A DNA stretch of 47,571 nucleotides, taken from an uncultured Pseudoflavonifractor sp. Lineage in GTDB: Bacteria; Bacillota; Clostridia; Oscillospirales; Oscillospiraceae. A model generated the notes under the pieces. The model ran no database searches, was not told the DNA's origin, and saw only the letters and a program-made list of their open reading frames with translations. A program made the translations under genes and the position numbers. The DNA lies in NCBI GenBank assembly GCA_947644625.1, contig CANRZY010000005.1, positions 1 to 47,571 on the forward strand, written 5' to 3'. Shown in pieces: positions 17,018 to 25,011 of this stretch (position 1 is the stretch's first letter; every line of letters begins with the position of its first letter).

Positions 17018-17611
17018 ATGCTTTTCTTTAACAAGCCCAAGGGCCCCGTTACCTGGCTGGTGGTAGGGCTGGGCAACATGGGCGACCAATATGAGCACAC
17101 CCGGCACAACGTTGGCTTTGATGTGGTCGATGAGATCGCCGATAAGCTGAACATCCCCGTCCAGCGGCTGAAGTTCAAAGCTCTTACCAACACCGCCGTT
17201 CTGGGCGGAGAGAATGTGCTGCTTATGAAGCCGGTGACCTATATGAACCTGTCCGGGGAGGCGGTGGAGCCTGCCGCCGCTTTTTATAAGATCCCCCCGG
17301 AGCGCATTATCGTCCTCTCTGACGAGATCTCCCTTCCCCCCGGAAAGCTGCGGGTCCGTCAGGGCGGCTCGGCAGGAGGACACAATGGACTGAAAAGCAT
17401 CATCGCCCATCTCCACACCGAGGACTTTTCCCGGATCCGCATTGGTGTAGGCGGAAAGCCCCACCCTGACTACGATATGGCCGACTGGGTGCTGGGCAAG
17501 CCTCAGGGGGAGGACCGAAAAAACATTGACGACGCGGTCAAACGGGCGGCTCAGGCGGTGGAATGTTACATCAAAGAGGGGCCTGGCAAAACCATGGGTA
17601 AATTCAATTAG
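17018..17611 (+). CDS. pth: Peptidyl-tRNA hydrolase
   Basis: 197 residues. Recycles peptidyl-tRNA released from stalled ribosomes. Family motifs: GLGNMGDQYEHTRHNVGF with Asn20 and catalytic His30 (E. coli Asn10, His20), PVTYMNLSG with the tRNA-binding Asn, LSDEISLPPGKLRVR with the Asp that supports the His, and GSAGGHNGLKSI. An extra nine residues precede the usual start. The ribosome site CGGGAGGG lies seven bases before ATG 17018. It stands between prs and mfd, the frequent Firmicute arrangement. Confidence 0.96.
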   Translation: MLFFNKPKGPVTWLVVGLGNMGDQYEHTRHNVGFDVVDEIADKLNIPVQRLKFKALTNTAVLGGENVLLMKPVTYMNLSGEAVEPAAAFYKIPPERIIVLSDEISLPPGKLRVRQGGSAGGHNGLKSIIAHLHTEDFSRIRIGVGGKPHPDYDMADWVLGKPQGEDRKNIDDAVKRAAQAVECYIKEGPGKTMGKFN

Positions 17612-17701
17612 TCTGTTTCCCCCCACCCTTTCGCCTTTATCTGGGCGGAGATGGCGGTTTTAATCTACCGGGCCCTTCTCAACTAATTCCCGCCGTTTTT
17701 C

Positions 17702-17730
17702 TTGACCTCCCTTTCCCGAAATGATATACT
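17702..17730 (+). promoter_or_regulatory. Promoter of mfd-tadA
   Basis: TTGACC (17702-17707), 17-base spacer, TATACT (17725-17730). The transcript would have a leader of about 105 bases containing a C6/G6 hairpin (17744-17749 with 17762-17767) followed by CTTTTC. Confidence 0.8.
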
Positions 17731-17842
17731 AACCGCAACGACACCCCCCTTTCCTTAGAATGGGGGGCTTTTCGGCGTTTCGCCGGGCCCCCTTCTGGAC
17801 CGCTTTTGCGGGGCGATTACCCTTCTTTATTGGAGGCATCCT

Positions 17843-20800
17843 ATGCAGCAGCTTCTGTCCGCCCTTCCCCAACTGCCCGAATTTCAACAGCTGGCCGCCG
17901 CGCTGGACAACGGGCTTTCCCCTGTAGCGGTCAGCGGCCTGTCCGGCGCCCACCGGGCCTACTTTGCCGCCGCCCTGCGAAAGCAATCGGGGCGGACGGT
18001 GGCCCTCTTCTGCGCCGACGACGCTGAATGCCAGCGCGTGGCCTCCGACTTGAGGGCCCTTACCGGGGAAGAGGTCTTTACCCTTCCCTCTCGGGAATTT
18101 ACCTTTCATAACGCCGCCGTGGTCTCCCACCAGTGGGAGCATCTCCGGCTTCAAACTCTGTGGGCTTTGGCCCAGGGCGACCTTCCTTTTCTGGTCGCCC
18201 CGGCAGAGGCTCTGATCCAGCGGACCATGCCCCCCCAGCTTCTTACCAAGGCCAGCCGGGTATTGAAAATGGGCTCCCGTTATGATTTGAATGAACTGGC
18301 GGAAGCGCTTTCCGCCGCAGGCTATTCCCGCTGCGACCAAGTAGAGGGGATCGGTCAGTTTGCCCTTCGGGGCGGGATCCTGGATTTCTTTTCCCCCGCC
18401 CATCCCCAACCAGTACGGATCGAATTTTTCGGCGACGATGTGGACTCCATGGGTCTGTTCGATATCTCCACCCAACGCCGGACCGAGCAGCTTGATGAGG
18501 CCCGGATCCTCCCCGCCGCCGAGGTTCTCCCCCAATTTACCCCCGGCGGAACGATGGGCCTGGCCCAGGCCCTGGACCAGCGGCTGGCTGCGGCGGTGAA
18601 AAAAGGGGCCCCCGACCAGCTTCTCGTTACCCTGGCCCAAGATAAGGAGGCCCTGGAAAACGGTCTTCGTTTTCCCGCCATTGACCGCTATCTGGCCCTC
18701 ATCTATCCCAAAATGTCCACCGCCCTGGACTATCTTCCCTCTGATACGGCCATTCTCATCAGCGACAGTCCCCGTTTTATGGAGCGGTGCAAAAATGAAC
18801 TCTGGCAGGTGAACGAGGACGTGACCGCCCTGGCGGAGAGCGGGATCCTTCTCCCCGAGCTGGGCCGGTTCTGCCTGACGCCGGAAGAGCTGACCGCTGC
18901 CTTGGAGGAGTGGGCGGTAGCCTACCTGGACCCCTTCACCTCCTCCCAGTACCCCCAGCGGCCCAGGCAGCTTCTGGCGGTCACCGCCAAACAGCTTTCC
19001 GCCTATGGCGTCAGCCTGGAAACCGCCGTCAGCGACCTCAGCCACTATCTTACCGCCGGCTTTTCCGTGGTGGTGCTGGCGGGCAGTGAACAAAGATGCC
19101 TGAACCTGCAAGCCCTTCTTCGGGAACAAAACGTCCGCTCCGCAGTGGACTTTAAGCTTTCCTCCCTCCCCCAGCCGGGACAGGCGGTGATCTGCTGCGG
19201 AGGGCTCTCCTCCGGTATGGAGTTTCCCACCATTCGCCTCGCCGTTCTTACGGAAGGCTCCGCCGCCCCGGTAAAAAAGCGGAAGCCCAAGGCTCCCACC
19301 AACCGGGAAAAGCTCCGCTCCTACGCGGATCTTGACCTGGGGGACCTGGTGGTCCACCAGCAGTACGGCATCGGCCGGTATCAGGGTATGGTAAAAATGC
19401 CGGTGGATGGGGTAGATAAGGACTATGTAAAGATCGCCTACGCCGGGGCCGACGCCCTTTATGTCCCCGCCACTCAGCTGGACATGGTAAGCAAGTATAT
19501 TGGCGGCGGGGAGGACGCCAATGAGACCAAAAAGCTCTCCCGGCTGGGGGGCGGCGACTGGGAGCGGCAGCGGTCCCGTGCCAAAAAGGCAGTTCAGGAC
19601 CTGGCCAAGGGCCTCATTCAGCTTTATGCCCAGCGCCAGCGTCAGCCCGGCTTTGCCTTCTCCCCCGATTCCCCCTGGCAAAAGGAGTTCGAGGAGGAAT
19701 TTGAGTATACCGAGACTGAGGACCAGCTCCGCTGCATCCAGGAGATCAAGCGGGACATGGAAATGAACAAGCCTATGGACCGGCTCCTCTGCGGAGATGT
19801 GGGCTACGGCAAAACGGAGGTGGCCTTCCGTGCCATTATGAAGTGCGTGCTGGATGGGAAGCAGGCCGCTATCCTGGTCCCCACCACCGTTCTGGCCCGG
19901 CAGCACTATCTCACCGCCAAGCACCGTTTTGCCAAGTACCCGGTGGAGGTGGAGGTCATTTCCCGCTTTCGCACCCCCGCCCAAATGAAAGAAACCCTGC
20001 GCAAGCTCTCCGAGGGAAGCATCGACCTTTTGATCGGCACCCACCGTCTGCTCCAGAAGGACGTCCAGTTCAAAAACCTGGGGCTTTTGGTGGTGGATGA
20101 GGAGCAGCGCTTTGGGGTCACCCACAAGGAAAAGCTGAAGGAGCTCTCCCAGCAGGTGGACGTACTTACCCTGTCCGCCACCCCAATTCCCCGGACTCTC
20201 AACATGGCCCTTTCCGGCATCCGGGACATGTCCACCCTGGAGGAGCCTCCCCTGGACCGCCAGCCTGTCCAGACCTATGTGATGGAGCACGACTGGTCCG
20301 TTCTTGCCGACGCCATGCGCCGGGAGCTGGAGCGGGGCGGGCAGGTCTACTATCTCCACAACCGGGTGGAGACCATCGCCCGCACTGCCGCCCGGATTCA
20401 GGAAATGCTGGGGGAGGACGTGGTGGTGGCGGCCGCCCACGGTAAAATGACCCAGGACGAGCTGGGGGATGTAATGAAGCGGATGTCCGAGGGAGAGGTG
20501 GGGGTACTGTGCTGTACCACCATCATTGAAACGGGTATCGACATCTCCAACGTCAATACTCTTATCATTGAGGACGCGGATAAGATGGGCCTTGCCCAGC
20601 TCCATCAAATTCGGGGGCGGGTAGGCCGGTCCAACCGGCGGGCCTTCGCCTATCTCACCTACCGCCGGGGCAAGGTTCTGAGCGAGGTAGCCGCCAAACG
20701 GCTGGGGGCCATCCGGGAGTTTGCCGAGTTTGGCTCCGGCTTTAAGATCGCCATGCGGGATCTGGAGATCCGGGGAGCAGGCAATGTGCTGGGCCCCGAA

Positions 20801-21355
20801 CAGTCCGGGTTTATGATGAGCGTGGGCTACGATATGTATCTTCAGCTTTTGGAGGAGGCTGTCTTGGCTGAGCGGGGAGAACCGGTGGAAAAGCCTGCCG
20901 AGTGCTCCGCCGATTTGACGGTGGCCGCCTCCATCCCCGACCGGTACGTCCCATCCCCGGAACAGCGGATGGACCTCTACCGGCGGATCGCCCTGATCCG
21001 GAGCGAAAATGACGCCGACGATCTGACCGATGAGCTTATCGACCGCTACGGCGACCCGCCACGGCAGGTCAACAACCTGATCGCGGTGGCCCTTCTCCGC
21101 TCCGACGCCGCTCACTGCGGCGTCAGGGAACTGACCCAAAAGGGAAACAATGTGATCTTCTCCCTCGACGCCTTTGAGCTTCGCCGGGTATCCACCCTCT
21201 GCGCCCAGGACCGCTGGAAGGGCCGGATCCTGTTCTCCGCTGGGGAAAAGCCCGCCCTCACCCTGCGGTTAAAAAAAGGGGAGGATCCTTTGAAGTTCGC
21301 CCGACTTATGGTGGAAGATTACAGCAAAACGGCAGAAGGCGGTGAAGCCTTATGA
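17843..21355 (+). CDS. mfd: Transcription-repair coupling factor
   Basis: 1170 residues, full family length. Mfd removes RNA polymerase stalled at DNA damage and recruits UvrA. Order seen: UvrB-like N-terminal region (about 1-400); RNA-polymerase-interacting domain starting LGDLVVHQQYGIGRYQGM (about 497-515); SF2 translocase with Walker A GDVGYGKTEVA (about 652-662), Walker B VVDEEQRFGV (about 750-759), SATPIPRT motif III, and the second RecA-like lobe with TTIIETGID and QIRGRVGRS; C-terminal TRCF domain (about 1010-1140). GGAGG precedes ATG 17843. The stop overlaps tadA by ATGA. The long antisense reading frame across it is a by-product of GC-rich codon use. Confidence 0.98.
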   Translation: MQQLLSALPQLPEFQQLAAALDNGLSPVAVSGLSGAHRAYFAAALRKQSGRTVALFCADDAECQRVASDLRALTGEEVFTLPSREFTFHNAAVVSHQWEHLRLQTLWALAQGDLPFLVAPAEALIQRTMPPQLLTKASRVLKMGSRYDLNELAEALSAAGYSRCDQVEGIGQFALRGGILDFFSPAHPQPVRIEFFGDDVDSMGLFDISTQRRTEQLDEARILPAAEVLPQFTPGGTMGLAQALDQRLAAAVKKGAPDQLLVTLAQDKEALENGLRFPAIDRYLALIYPKMSTALDYLPSDTAILISDSPRFMERCKNELWQVNEDVTALAESGILLPELGRFCLTPEELTAALEEWAVAYLDPFTSSQYPQRPRQLLAVTAKQLSAYGVSLETAVSDLSHYLTAGFSVVVLAGSEQRCLNLQALLREQNVRSAVDFKLSSLPQPGQAVICCGGLSSGMEFPTIRLAVLTEGSAAPVKKRKPKAPTNREKLRSYADLDLGDLVVHQQYGIGRYQGMVKMPVDGVDKDYVKIAYAGADALYVPATQLDMVSKYIGGGEDANETKKLSRLGGGDWERQRSRAKKAVQDLAKGLIQLYAQRQRQPGFAFSPDSPWQKEFEEEFEYTETEDQLRCIQEIKRDMEMNKPMDRLLCGDVGYGKTEVAFRAIMKCVLDGKQAAILVPTTVLARQHYLTAKHRFAKYPVEVEVISRFRTPAQMKETLRKLSEGSIDLLIGTHRLLQKDVQFKNLGLLVVDEEQRFGVTHKEKLKELSQQVDVLTLSATPIPRTLNMALSGIRDMSTLEEPPLDRQPVQTYVMEHDWSVLADAMRRELERGGQVYYLHNRVETIARTAARIQEMLGEDVVVAAAHGKMTQDELGDVMKRMSEGEVGVLCCTTIIETGIDISNVNTLIIEDADKMGLAQLHQIRGRVGRSNRRAFAYLTYRRGKVLSEVAAKRLGAIREFAEFGSGFKIAMRDLEIRGAGNVLGPEQSGFMMSVGYDMYLQLLEEAVLAERGEPVEKPAECSADLTVAASIPDRYVPSPEQRMDLYRRIALIRSENDADDLTDELIDRYGDPPRQVNNLIAVALLRSDAAHCGVRELTQKGNNVIFSLDAFELRRVSTLCAQDRWKGRILFSAGEKPALTLRLKKGEDPLKFARLMVEDYSKTAEGGEAL

Positions 21356-21816
21356 CCGATGAATTTTATATGTTTCGGGCCCTGGAGCTGGCACGGGAGG
21401 CCCTGGACAATGGGGAGGTTCCGGTAGGCTGCGTCATTGTCTGGGAGGACGGGCGCATCATCGGGGAGGGCCGCAACCGCCGGGAGAAGGACAAGGATGC
21501 CCTGGGCCACGCCGAACTTTGCGCCATTCGGCAAGCCTGCCAAAGTGTGGGTGGGTGGCGGCTCAATAAAGCCAGACTCTATGTCACCTTGGAGCCCTGC
21601 CCCATGTGCGCCGGAGCCATCCTTAACGCCCGGATCGGCGAGCTCCACTACGCCGCCAAGGACCCGGCCATGGGAGCCTGCGGCTCGGTGCTGAACCTTT
21701 TCGAGGAGCGTTTTGGACACCACCCCCGTATTTTTCGCGGCCCCCTGGAGGCGGAGTGCGCTCAACTTCTCTCCAGCTTTTTTTCTCAGACCCGGCAGCG
21801 TTCCTCCCAGATTTAA
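21352..21816 (+). CDS. tadA: tRNA-specific adenosine deaminase
   Basis: 154 residues. Converts A34 to inosine in the tRNA-Arg(ACG) wobble position. Zinc site and catalytic residues: His53-Ala-Glu55 and PCPMC with Cys83 and Cys86; the family's segment DPAMGACGSVLNLF follows. Its ATG shares ATGA with the mfd stop, so it is translated by coupling with mfd. Confidence 0.95.
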   Translation: MTDEFYMFRALELAREALDNGEVPVGCVIVWEDGRIIGEGRNRREKDKDALGHAELCAIRQACQSVGGWRLNKARLYVTLEPCPMCAGAILNARIGELHYAAKDPAMGACGSVLNLFEERFGHHPRIFRGPLEAECAQLLSSFFSQTRQRSSQI

Positions 21817-21955
21817 TACATTCGTAACAACTGGGGATTTTCTTTTTAACAATTTCCCTGTATTCTAAACACCGTGCAAGGAAGCAATCTTCTTCTCATT
21901 CTATCCTCCAATCCTTTTGCAAAAAAGCAGCGGTTGTTCCGCTGCTTTTTTGTGT
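21814..21955 (+). ncRNA. Candidate small RNA unit 1
   Basis: A promoter-sized AT-rich block, a short transcribed-looking segment and a terminator, homologous to the unit at 22179-22316. Shared blocks in the same order and spacing: TTAATnC..TTnGTAACAACT, TTWACAA-TTTCC, TATnnTAA-ACAC, TGCAAG, the 12-base CATTCTATCCTC (21897-21908), then a terminator hairpin (21921-21951). CATTCTATCCTC lies 73 bases after the GTAACAAC block here and 74 in unit 2. The pyrimidine-rich block is complementary to a Shine-Dalgarno plus start codon (GAGGATAGAATG), suggesting an antisense regulator of translation. The short reverse-strand reading frame is not conserved in unit 2. Promoter -35 not identified. Confidence 0.55.
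21921..21953 (+). terminator. Terminator of candidate small RNA unit 1
   Basis: Stem AAAAAAGCAGCGG (21921-21933) with CCGCTGCTTTTTT (21939-21951), five-base loop. With A and T runs on both sides it can act in both directions. Confidence 0.85.
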
Positions 21956-21967
21956 CCGAAGGGCGGA

Positions 21968-22092
21968 AAACAGGTCAGTTGCAGTGGCTAAGTCCGAAGC
22001 GGAGCGAAACAGTCAGAGGGGCAAGCCCTTTTGCCCCGGCGGCTGTTTTGCGGAGTCGGAAGGCTTAGCCACTGCAACGCCCTGACCTGTTT
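21968..22092. repeat. 125-bp imperfect palindrome between the twin RNA units
   Basis: Outer arms AAACAGGTCAG / CTGACCTGTTT, next GCAGTGGCTAAG / CTTAGCCACTGC, then AAACAG / CTGTTT, around a GC-rich centre containing GGGGCAAGCCC. No reading frame of interest. It resembles a small non-coding mobile element that can fold into one long hairpin. Fragments of the centre (CGGAGCGA, GCCC-GGCGGC) recur in the insertion inside rsmG at 38206-38343. Confidence 0.75.
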
Positions 22093-22178
22093 GGAGCCTG
22101 ACACAGCCCTTCACTAAAATCCCTCCTCCCCCTTCCCACTCCCCACATTACCGAAATAAGACAAAAAAATTCCGAGAA

Positions 22179-22316
22179 TTAATCCTTTTGTAACAACTTT
22201 TGTTAGTTTCGTTTACAACTTTCCTATATCATAACACTTGCAAGAGACATTTCTTTTTCATTTCATTCTATCCTCTTTCCTTGTAAAAAGAGCCGGGTGA
22301 TCCCCGGCTCTTTTTA
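22179..22316 (+). ncRNA. Candidate small RNA unit 2
   Basis: Second copy of the unit described at 21814-21955, with the same ordered blocks and CATTCTATCCTC at 22264-22275. The upstream GTAACAACT here is part of a palindrome TAACAA-CTT-TTGTTA (22191-22205), a possible regulator site not symmetrical in unit 1. The terminator hairpin sequence is different but structurally equivalent, which supports conserved function rather than a recent copy. It ends just before the mntP promoter, so it is not the mntP leader. Confidence 0.55.
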
Positions 22317-22317
22317 C
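22285..22317 (+). terminator. Terminator of candidate small RNA unit 2
   Basis: Stem AAAAAGAGCCGGG (22285-22297) with CCCGGCTCTTTTT (22303-22315), loop TGATC. Confidence 0.88.
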
Positions 22318-22340
22318 ATGCTTTTTTCTCCGGGCTCATA

Positions 22341-22369
22341 TTGCCCTTCCTCCCCAAATATGCTACACT
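22341..22369 (+). promoter_or_regulatory. Promoter of mntP
   Basis: TTGCCC (22341-22346), 17-base spacer, TACACT (22364-22369). The leader is only about 28 bases, so no yybP-ykoY manganese riboswitch can be present on this transcript. Confidence 0.7.
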
Positions 22370-22404
22370 GTAATTCCTTATTCTCTTTGTAAGGAGGGAT
22401 CCTC

Positions 22405-22959
22405 TTGCTCCAAATCTTTCTCATCGCCCTGAGCCTGGCCATGGATGCCTTTGCCGTCTCCGTCTCCACCGGTATCGCCGTTCCCGGCTTTGGCCCCAGA
22501 CAGGCCGCCCGCATTGGCACCTGGTGCGGATTTTTTCAGTTTGCCATGCCCCTTGCCGGTTGGTTTTTGGGCTCCAGCGTCAAGACCTACATAGAGGCAG
22601 TAGATCACTGGATCGCCTTTGGACTTCTTGCCCTGATTGGAGGCAGTATGATCCATGAAGCCCTTTCCGGCAGCGAGGGGGAGGCCGTCACCGACCTTTC
22701 CGTCCGGCGGCTTTTTCTTCTGGCGCTGGCTACCAGTATTGACGCTTTGGCAGTGGGGATCTCCCTGGCCTTTACCGACGCCGACATTTTGCTTTCCTCC
22801 GCTATAATTGGTCTGGTGGCTTTTGCCCTGGCTATGTTGGGAGGCCTTTTGGGCCGGAAGCTGGGGCAGCTTTTTCGGCGCAGGGCTACCCTTTTGGGTG
22901 GAATCGTTCTTGTGGGCATCGGCACAAAAATTCTTTTGGAGCACCTCCTTGGGAGCTAA
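22405..22959 (+). CDS. mntP: MntP-family manganese efflux pump
   Basis: 184 residues, six hydrophobic segments in two homologous halves. Each half carries the family's acidic membrane motif: SLAMDAFAVS (about 10-19) and ATSIDALAVG (about 109-118). MntP exports Mn2+. The start is TTG at 22405, six bases after an ideal AAGGAGGG. The length and both Asp motifs are normal. It has its own promoter directly behind candidate small RNA 2, whose relation to it is unknown. Confidence 0.92.
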   Translation: MLQIFLIALSLAMDAFAVSVSTGIAVPGFGPRQAARIGTWCGFFQFAMPLAGWFLGSSVKTYIEAVDHWIAFGLLALIGGSMIHEALSGSEGEAVTDLSVRRLFLLALATSIDALAVGISLAFTDADILLSSAIIGLVAFALAMLGGLLGRKLGQLFRRRATLLGGIVLVGIGTKILLEHLLGS

Positions 22960-23018
22960 CCCCGAAAACGCTTTGTATATTCCTTTGAAAATGATACGCA
23001 ATGTTTTTGCCCTGCCTC

Positions 23019-23047
23019 TTGACATCCTTCGTACTACGTGATAATAT
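23019..23047 (+). promoter_or_regulatory. Promoter of the lysine riboswitch transcript
   Basis: Consensus TTGACA (23019-23024), 17-base spacer, TAATAT (23042-23047), ending about 16 bases before the riboswitch P1 helix. Confidence 0.88.
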
Positions 23048-23062
23048 ACCAACCAAATTCAG

Positions 23063-23299
23063 CATGATAGAGGTGCGGTTCTCATAAGTAACCGTTTCCA
23101 AGGCCAGACAGCCGGGAACGGGGAAAGGGAGCGCCGCCGAAGGGGGCTTTGGTGTCTGCCGGAGCTTTGCCTGGGCCAGTGGGAAATACCCATTGGACTG
23201 TCACAGAAATGTGAAGCGCTATCATGGTTCCATACGGGACCGTTCGGGTCCCCCTGTGTGTATGAGGCCATGAACGCTTTGCGTTCCGGCCTCATTTTT
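23063..23299 (+). promoter_or_regulatory. Lysine riboswitch (L box) with terminator
   Basis: Canonical L-box landmarks in order: P1 arm CATGATAG (23063-23070), AGAGGTGCGG, AAGTA, GGGGAAAGGGAGCGCCGCCGAAG split across the core, GGCTTTGG, GGACTGTCA, and the closing P1 arm CTATCATG (23219-23226). A hairpin at 23263-23294 followed by TTTTTC is the terminator; a GGGACC/GGTCCC hairpin sits between. Lysine binding is expected to turn off the downstream transporter. Confidence 0.95.
23263..23299 (+). terminator. Riboswitch-controlled terminator
   Basis: Outer stem TGAGGCC/GGCCTCA and inner stem GAACGC/GCGTTC, followed by T5. It lies immediately before the nhaC-type coding region. Confidence 0.88.
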
Positions 23300-23327
23300 C
23301 ATGCGAAAAGAATGGAGAGAAAACACG

Positions 23328-24860
23328 ATGGAAACTGTCAGTCAGTTCTACAACACCTTCTGGGCCTTTTTACCTCCGATCATTGCCATTCTCCTGGCCC
23401 TCATTACCAAGGAGGCCTACTCCTCCCTCTTTATCGGGATCCTGGTGGGCGCTCTTCTCTACTGCAATTTTGCTCCTGTGCAGACCCTGGACGCCATTAT
23501 TAACGACGGGCTCATCACCGCCATTGCCGACAACGCCGGCATTTTCCTGTTTCTGGTGATCCTGGGCACCATTGTGGCTCTGGTAAACGCCGCAGGAGGC
23601 TCTGCCGCCTTTGGCCGCTGGGCGGAGAAGAACATTAAGACCCGGGTGGGGGCCATGCTGGCCACCTTTGTACTGGGCATTCTCATCTTCATTGACGACT
23701 ATTTCAACTGTCTTACCGTAGGCTCGGTCATGCGCCCTGTCACCGACAGCCACAAGATCTCCCGGGCCAAGCTGGCCTTCCTCATTGACGCCACCGCCGC
23801 CCCCGTATGTATGATCGCCCCCGTCTCCTCCTGGGCCGCCGCCGTCTCCGGCGTTGCCGCCGATCTGGACACCGGGGGCTCCGGCATCCAGCTTTTTGTC
23901 CAGGCCATCCCCTTTAACTTCTATTCCCTTCTTACCTTTGTGTTTATCATCGGCATGGTCGTTATGAAGCTGGACTACGGCCCCATGAAGCACTATGAGG
24001 ACCTGGCCCGGACCACAGGCGAACTGGGAGCCCTCCCCACCGAAAGCAAGGAGGAGGGAAATCCCAAGGGTAAGGTAATAGACCTGATCCTCCCGGTGGT
24101 AATTCTGATCCTTTTCTGCGTGATCGGCATGATCTATGTGGGCGGCTTCTTCGGTGTGGACGCCTGGGGCGGCACTGACTGCGCCGGGGACTTCATCGGC
24201 GCCTTCGGCAACACCGACGCCTTTATCTCCCTCCCCTGGGGCGCCATTATCGCCCTGGTCCTCACCATCGCCTATGTAGTGGGCCGCCGCCTGATAAGCT
24301 TCAAGGACGCCATGGCCTGTCTGCCCAAAGGCTTCATTGCCATGGTCCCCCCCATCACCATTCTGACTCTGGCGGTAAGCCTGAAAACCATGACCGGCTA
24401 CCTGGGCGCCGCCGAGTTTGTGGAGGCCGCCATGAAGGGCGCCTCTCAGGGGCTCTACAGCCTTCTCCCCGCCGTTATCTTTGTGGTGGCCTGCCTGCTG
24501 GCCTTCGCTTCGGGTACCAGCTGGGGCACCTTCGGCATTCTGATCCCCATTGTCACCGCCATCTTCCCCACCGGCTCCACCCTTCTGACCATCGGCATCT
24601 CCGCATGCCTGGCCGGCGCCGTCTGCGGCGACCACTGCTCCCCCATCAGCGATACCACCATCATGGCCTCGGCGGGCGCTCAGTGCGACCACGTGACCCA
24701 CGTTTCCACCCAGCTCCCCTATGCCATTACCGTGGCGGCGGTAAGCTTTGTCAGCTTCATCATCGCCGGGTTTGTGCCCAACGTCTTTATTGCCCTTCCC
24801 GCCGCCATTCTCCTGATGATCGCCACGCTCTTTGTCATAAAGGCAAAGGGAAAGGCGTAA
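23328..24860 (+). CDS. NhaC-family antiporter, predicted lysine transporter
   Basis: 510 residues with about twelve membrane segments, of the NhaC Na+/H+ antiporter family. Family-like stretches include LIFIDDYFNCLTVGSVMRPVTD split over about residues 115-136 and the SGTSWGTFGILIPI motif (about 391-404), then GDHCSPISDTT. Because a lysine riboswitch controls it, uptake of lysine is the likely function; this gene-riboswitch pairing is known from comparative genomics of Firmicutes. ATG 23328 has GGAGAG upstream; an ATG at 23301 lies inside the terminator and has no ribosome site. Confidence 0.9.
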   Translation: METVSQFYNTFWAFLPPIIAILLALITKEAYSSLFIGILVGALLYCNFAPVQTLDAIINDGLITAIADNAGIFLFLVILGTIVALVNAAGGSAAFGRWAEKNIKTRVGAMLATFVLGILIFIDDYFNCLTVGSVMRPVTDSHKISRAKLAFLIDATAAPVCMIAPVSSWAAAVSGVAADLDTGGSGIQLFVQAIPFNFYSLLTFVFIIGMVVMKLDYGPMKHYEDLARTTGELGALPTESKEEGNPKGKVIDLILPVVILILFCVIGMIYVGGFFGVDAWGGTDCAGDFIGAFGNTDAFISLPWGAIIALVLTIAYVVGRRLISFKDAMACLPKGFIAMVPPITILTLAVSLKTMTGYLGAAEFVEAAMKGASQGLYSLLPAVIFVVACLLAFASGTSWGTFGILIPIVTAIFPTGSTLLTIGISACLAGAVCGDHCSPISDTTIMASAGAQCDHVTHVSTQLPYAITVAAVSFVSFIIAGFVPNVFIALPAAILLMIATLFVIKAKGKA

Positions 24861-24930
24861 GAAAACAGGCAAGGATTGCCCAGACCCCCAGAAGAGAAAA
24901 AGCGGCTTTCCCCCTATTCCTGGCAAAAAA

Positions 24931-24970
24931 GAGAGCTGCCGACCACGAAAGGTCGGCAGCTCTCTTTTTC
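24931..24970 (+). terminator. Terminator between convergent nhaC-type and PNPOx-like genes
   Basis: Perfect 14-bp stem (24931-24944 with 24951-24964), loop ACGAAA, then TTTTTC. An A6 run on the other side lets it also terminate the minus-strand operon. Confidence 0.92.
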
Positions 24971-25011
24971 ATTCGCTCCTCGTCTTCCAAGGCAGGTCCC
25001 TTCTGCGGAGA

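Noticed and set aside
17729-21139. A 1136-codon open frame antisense to mfd
   Set aside because: Its translation is low-complexity Gly/His/Leu-rich without motifs, and it mirrors the strongly conserved mfd frame; a by-product of GC-rich codons.
21850-21915. A 17-codon minus-strand frame with GGAGG and ATG in the first RNA unit
   Set aside because: In the second unit the equivalent frame stops after two codons, so the peptide is not conserved while the RNA blocks are.
22318-22404. A manganese (yybP-ykoY) riboswitch upstream of mntP
   Set aside because: The predicted leader is only about 28 bases and none of the conserved blocks is present.
23370-24926. A 518-codon open frame antisense to the NhaC-type gene
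   Set aside because: Gly/Asp/His-rich, no motif, no ribosome site; shadow of the transporter gene.
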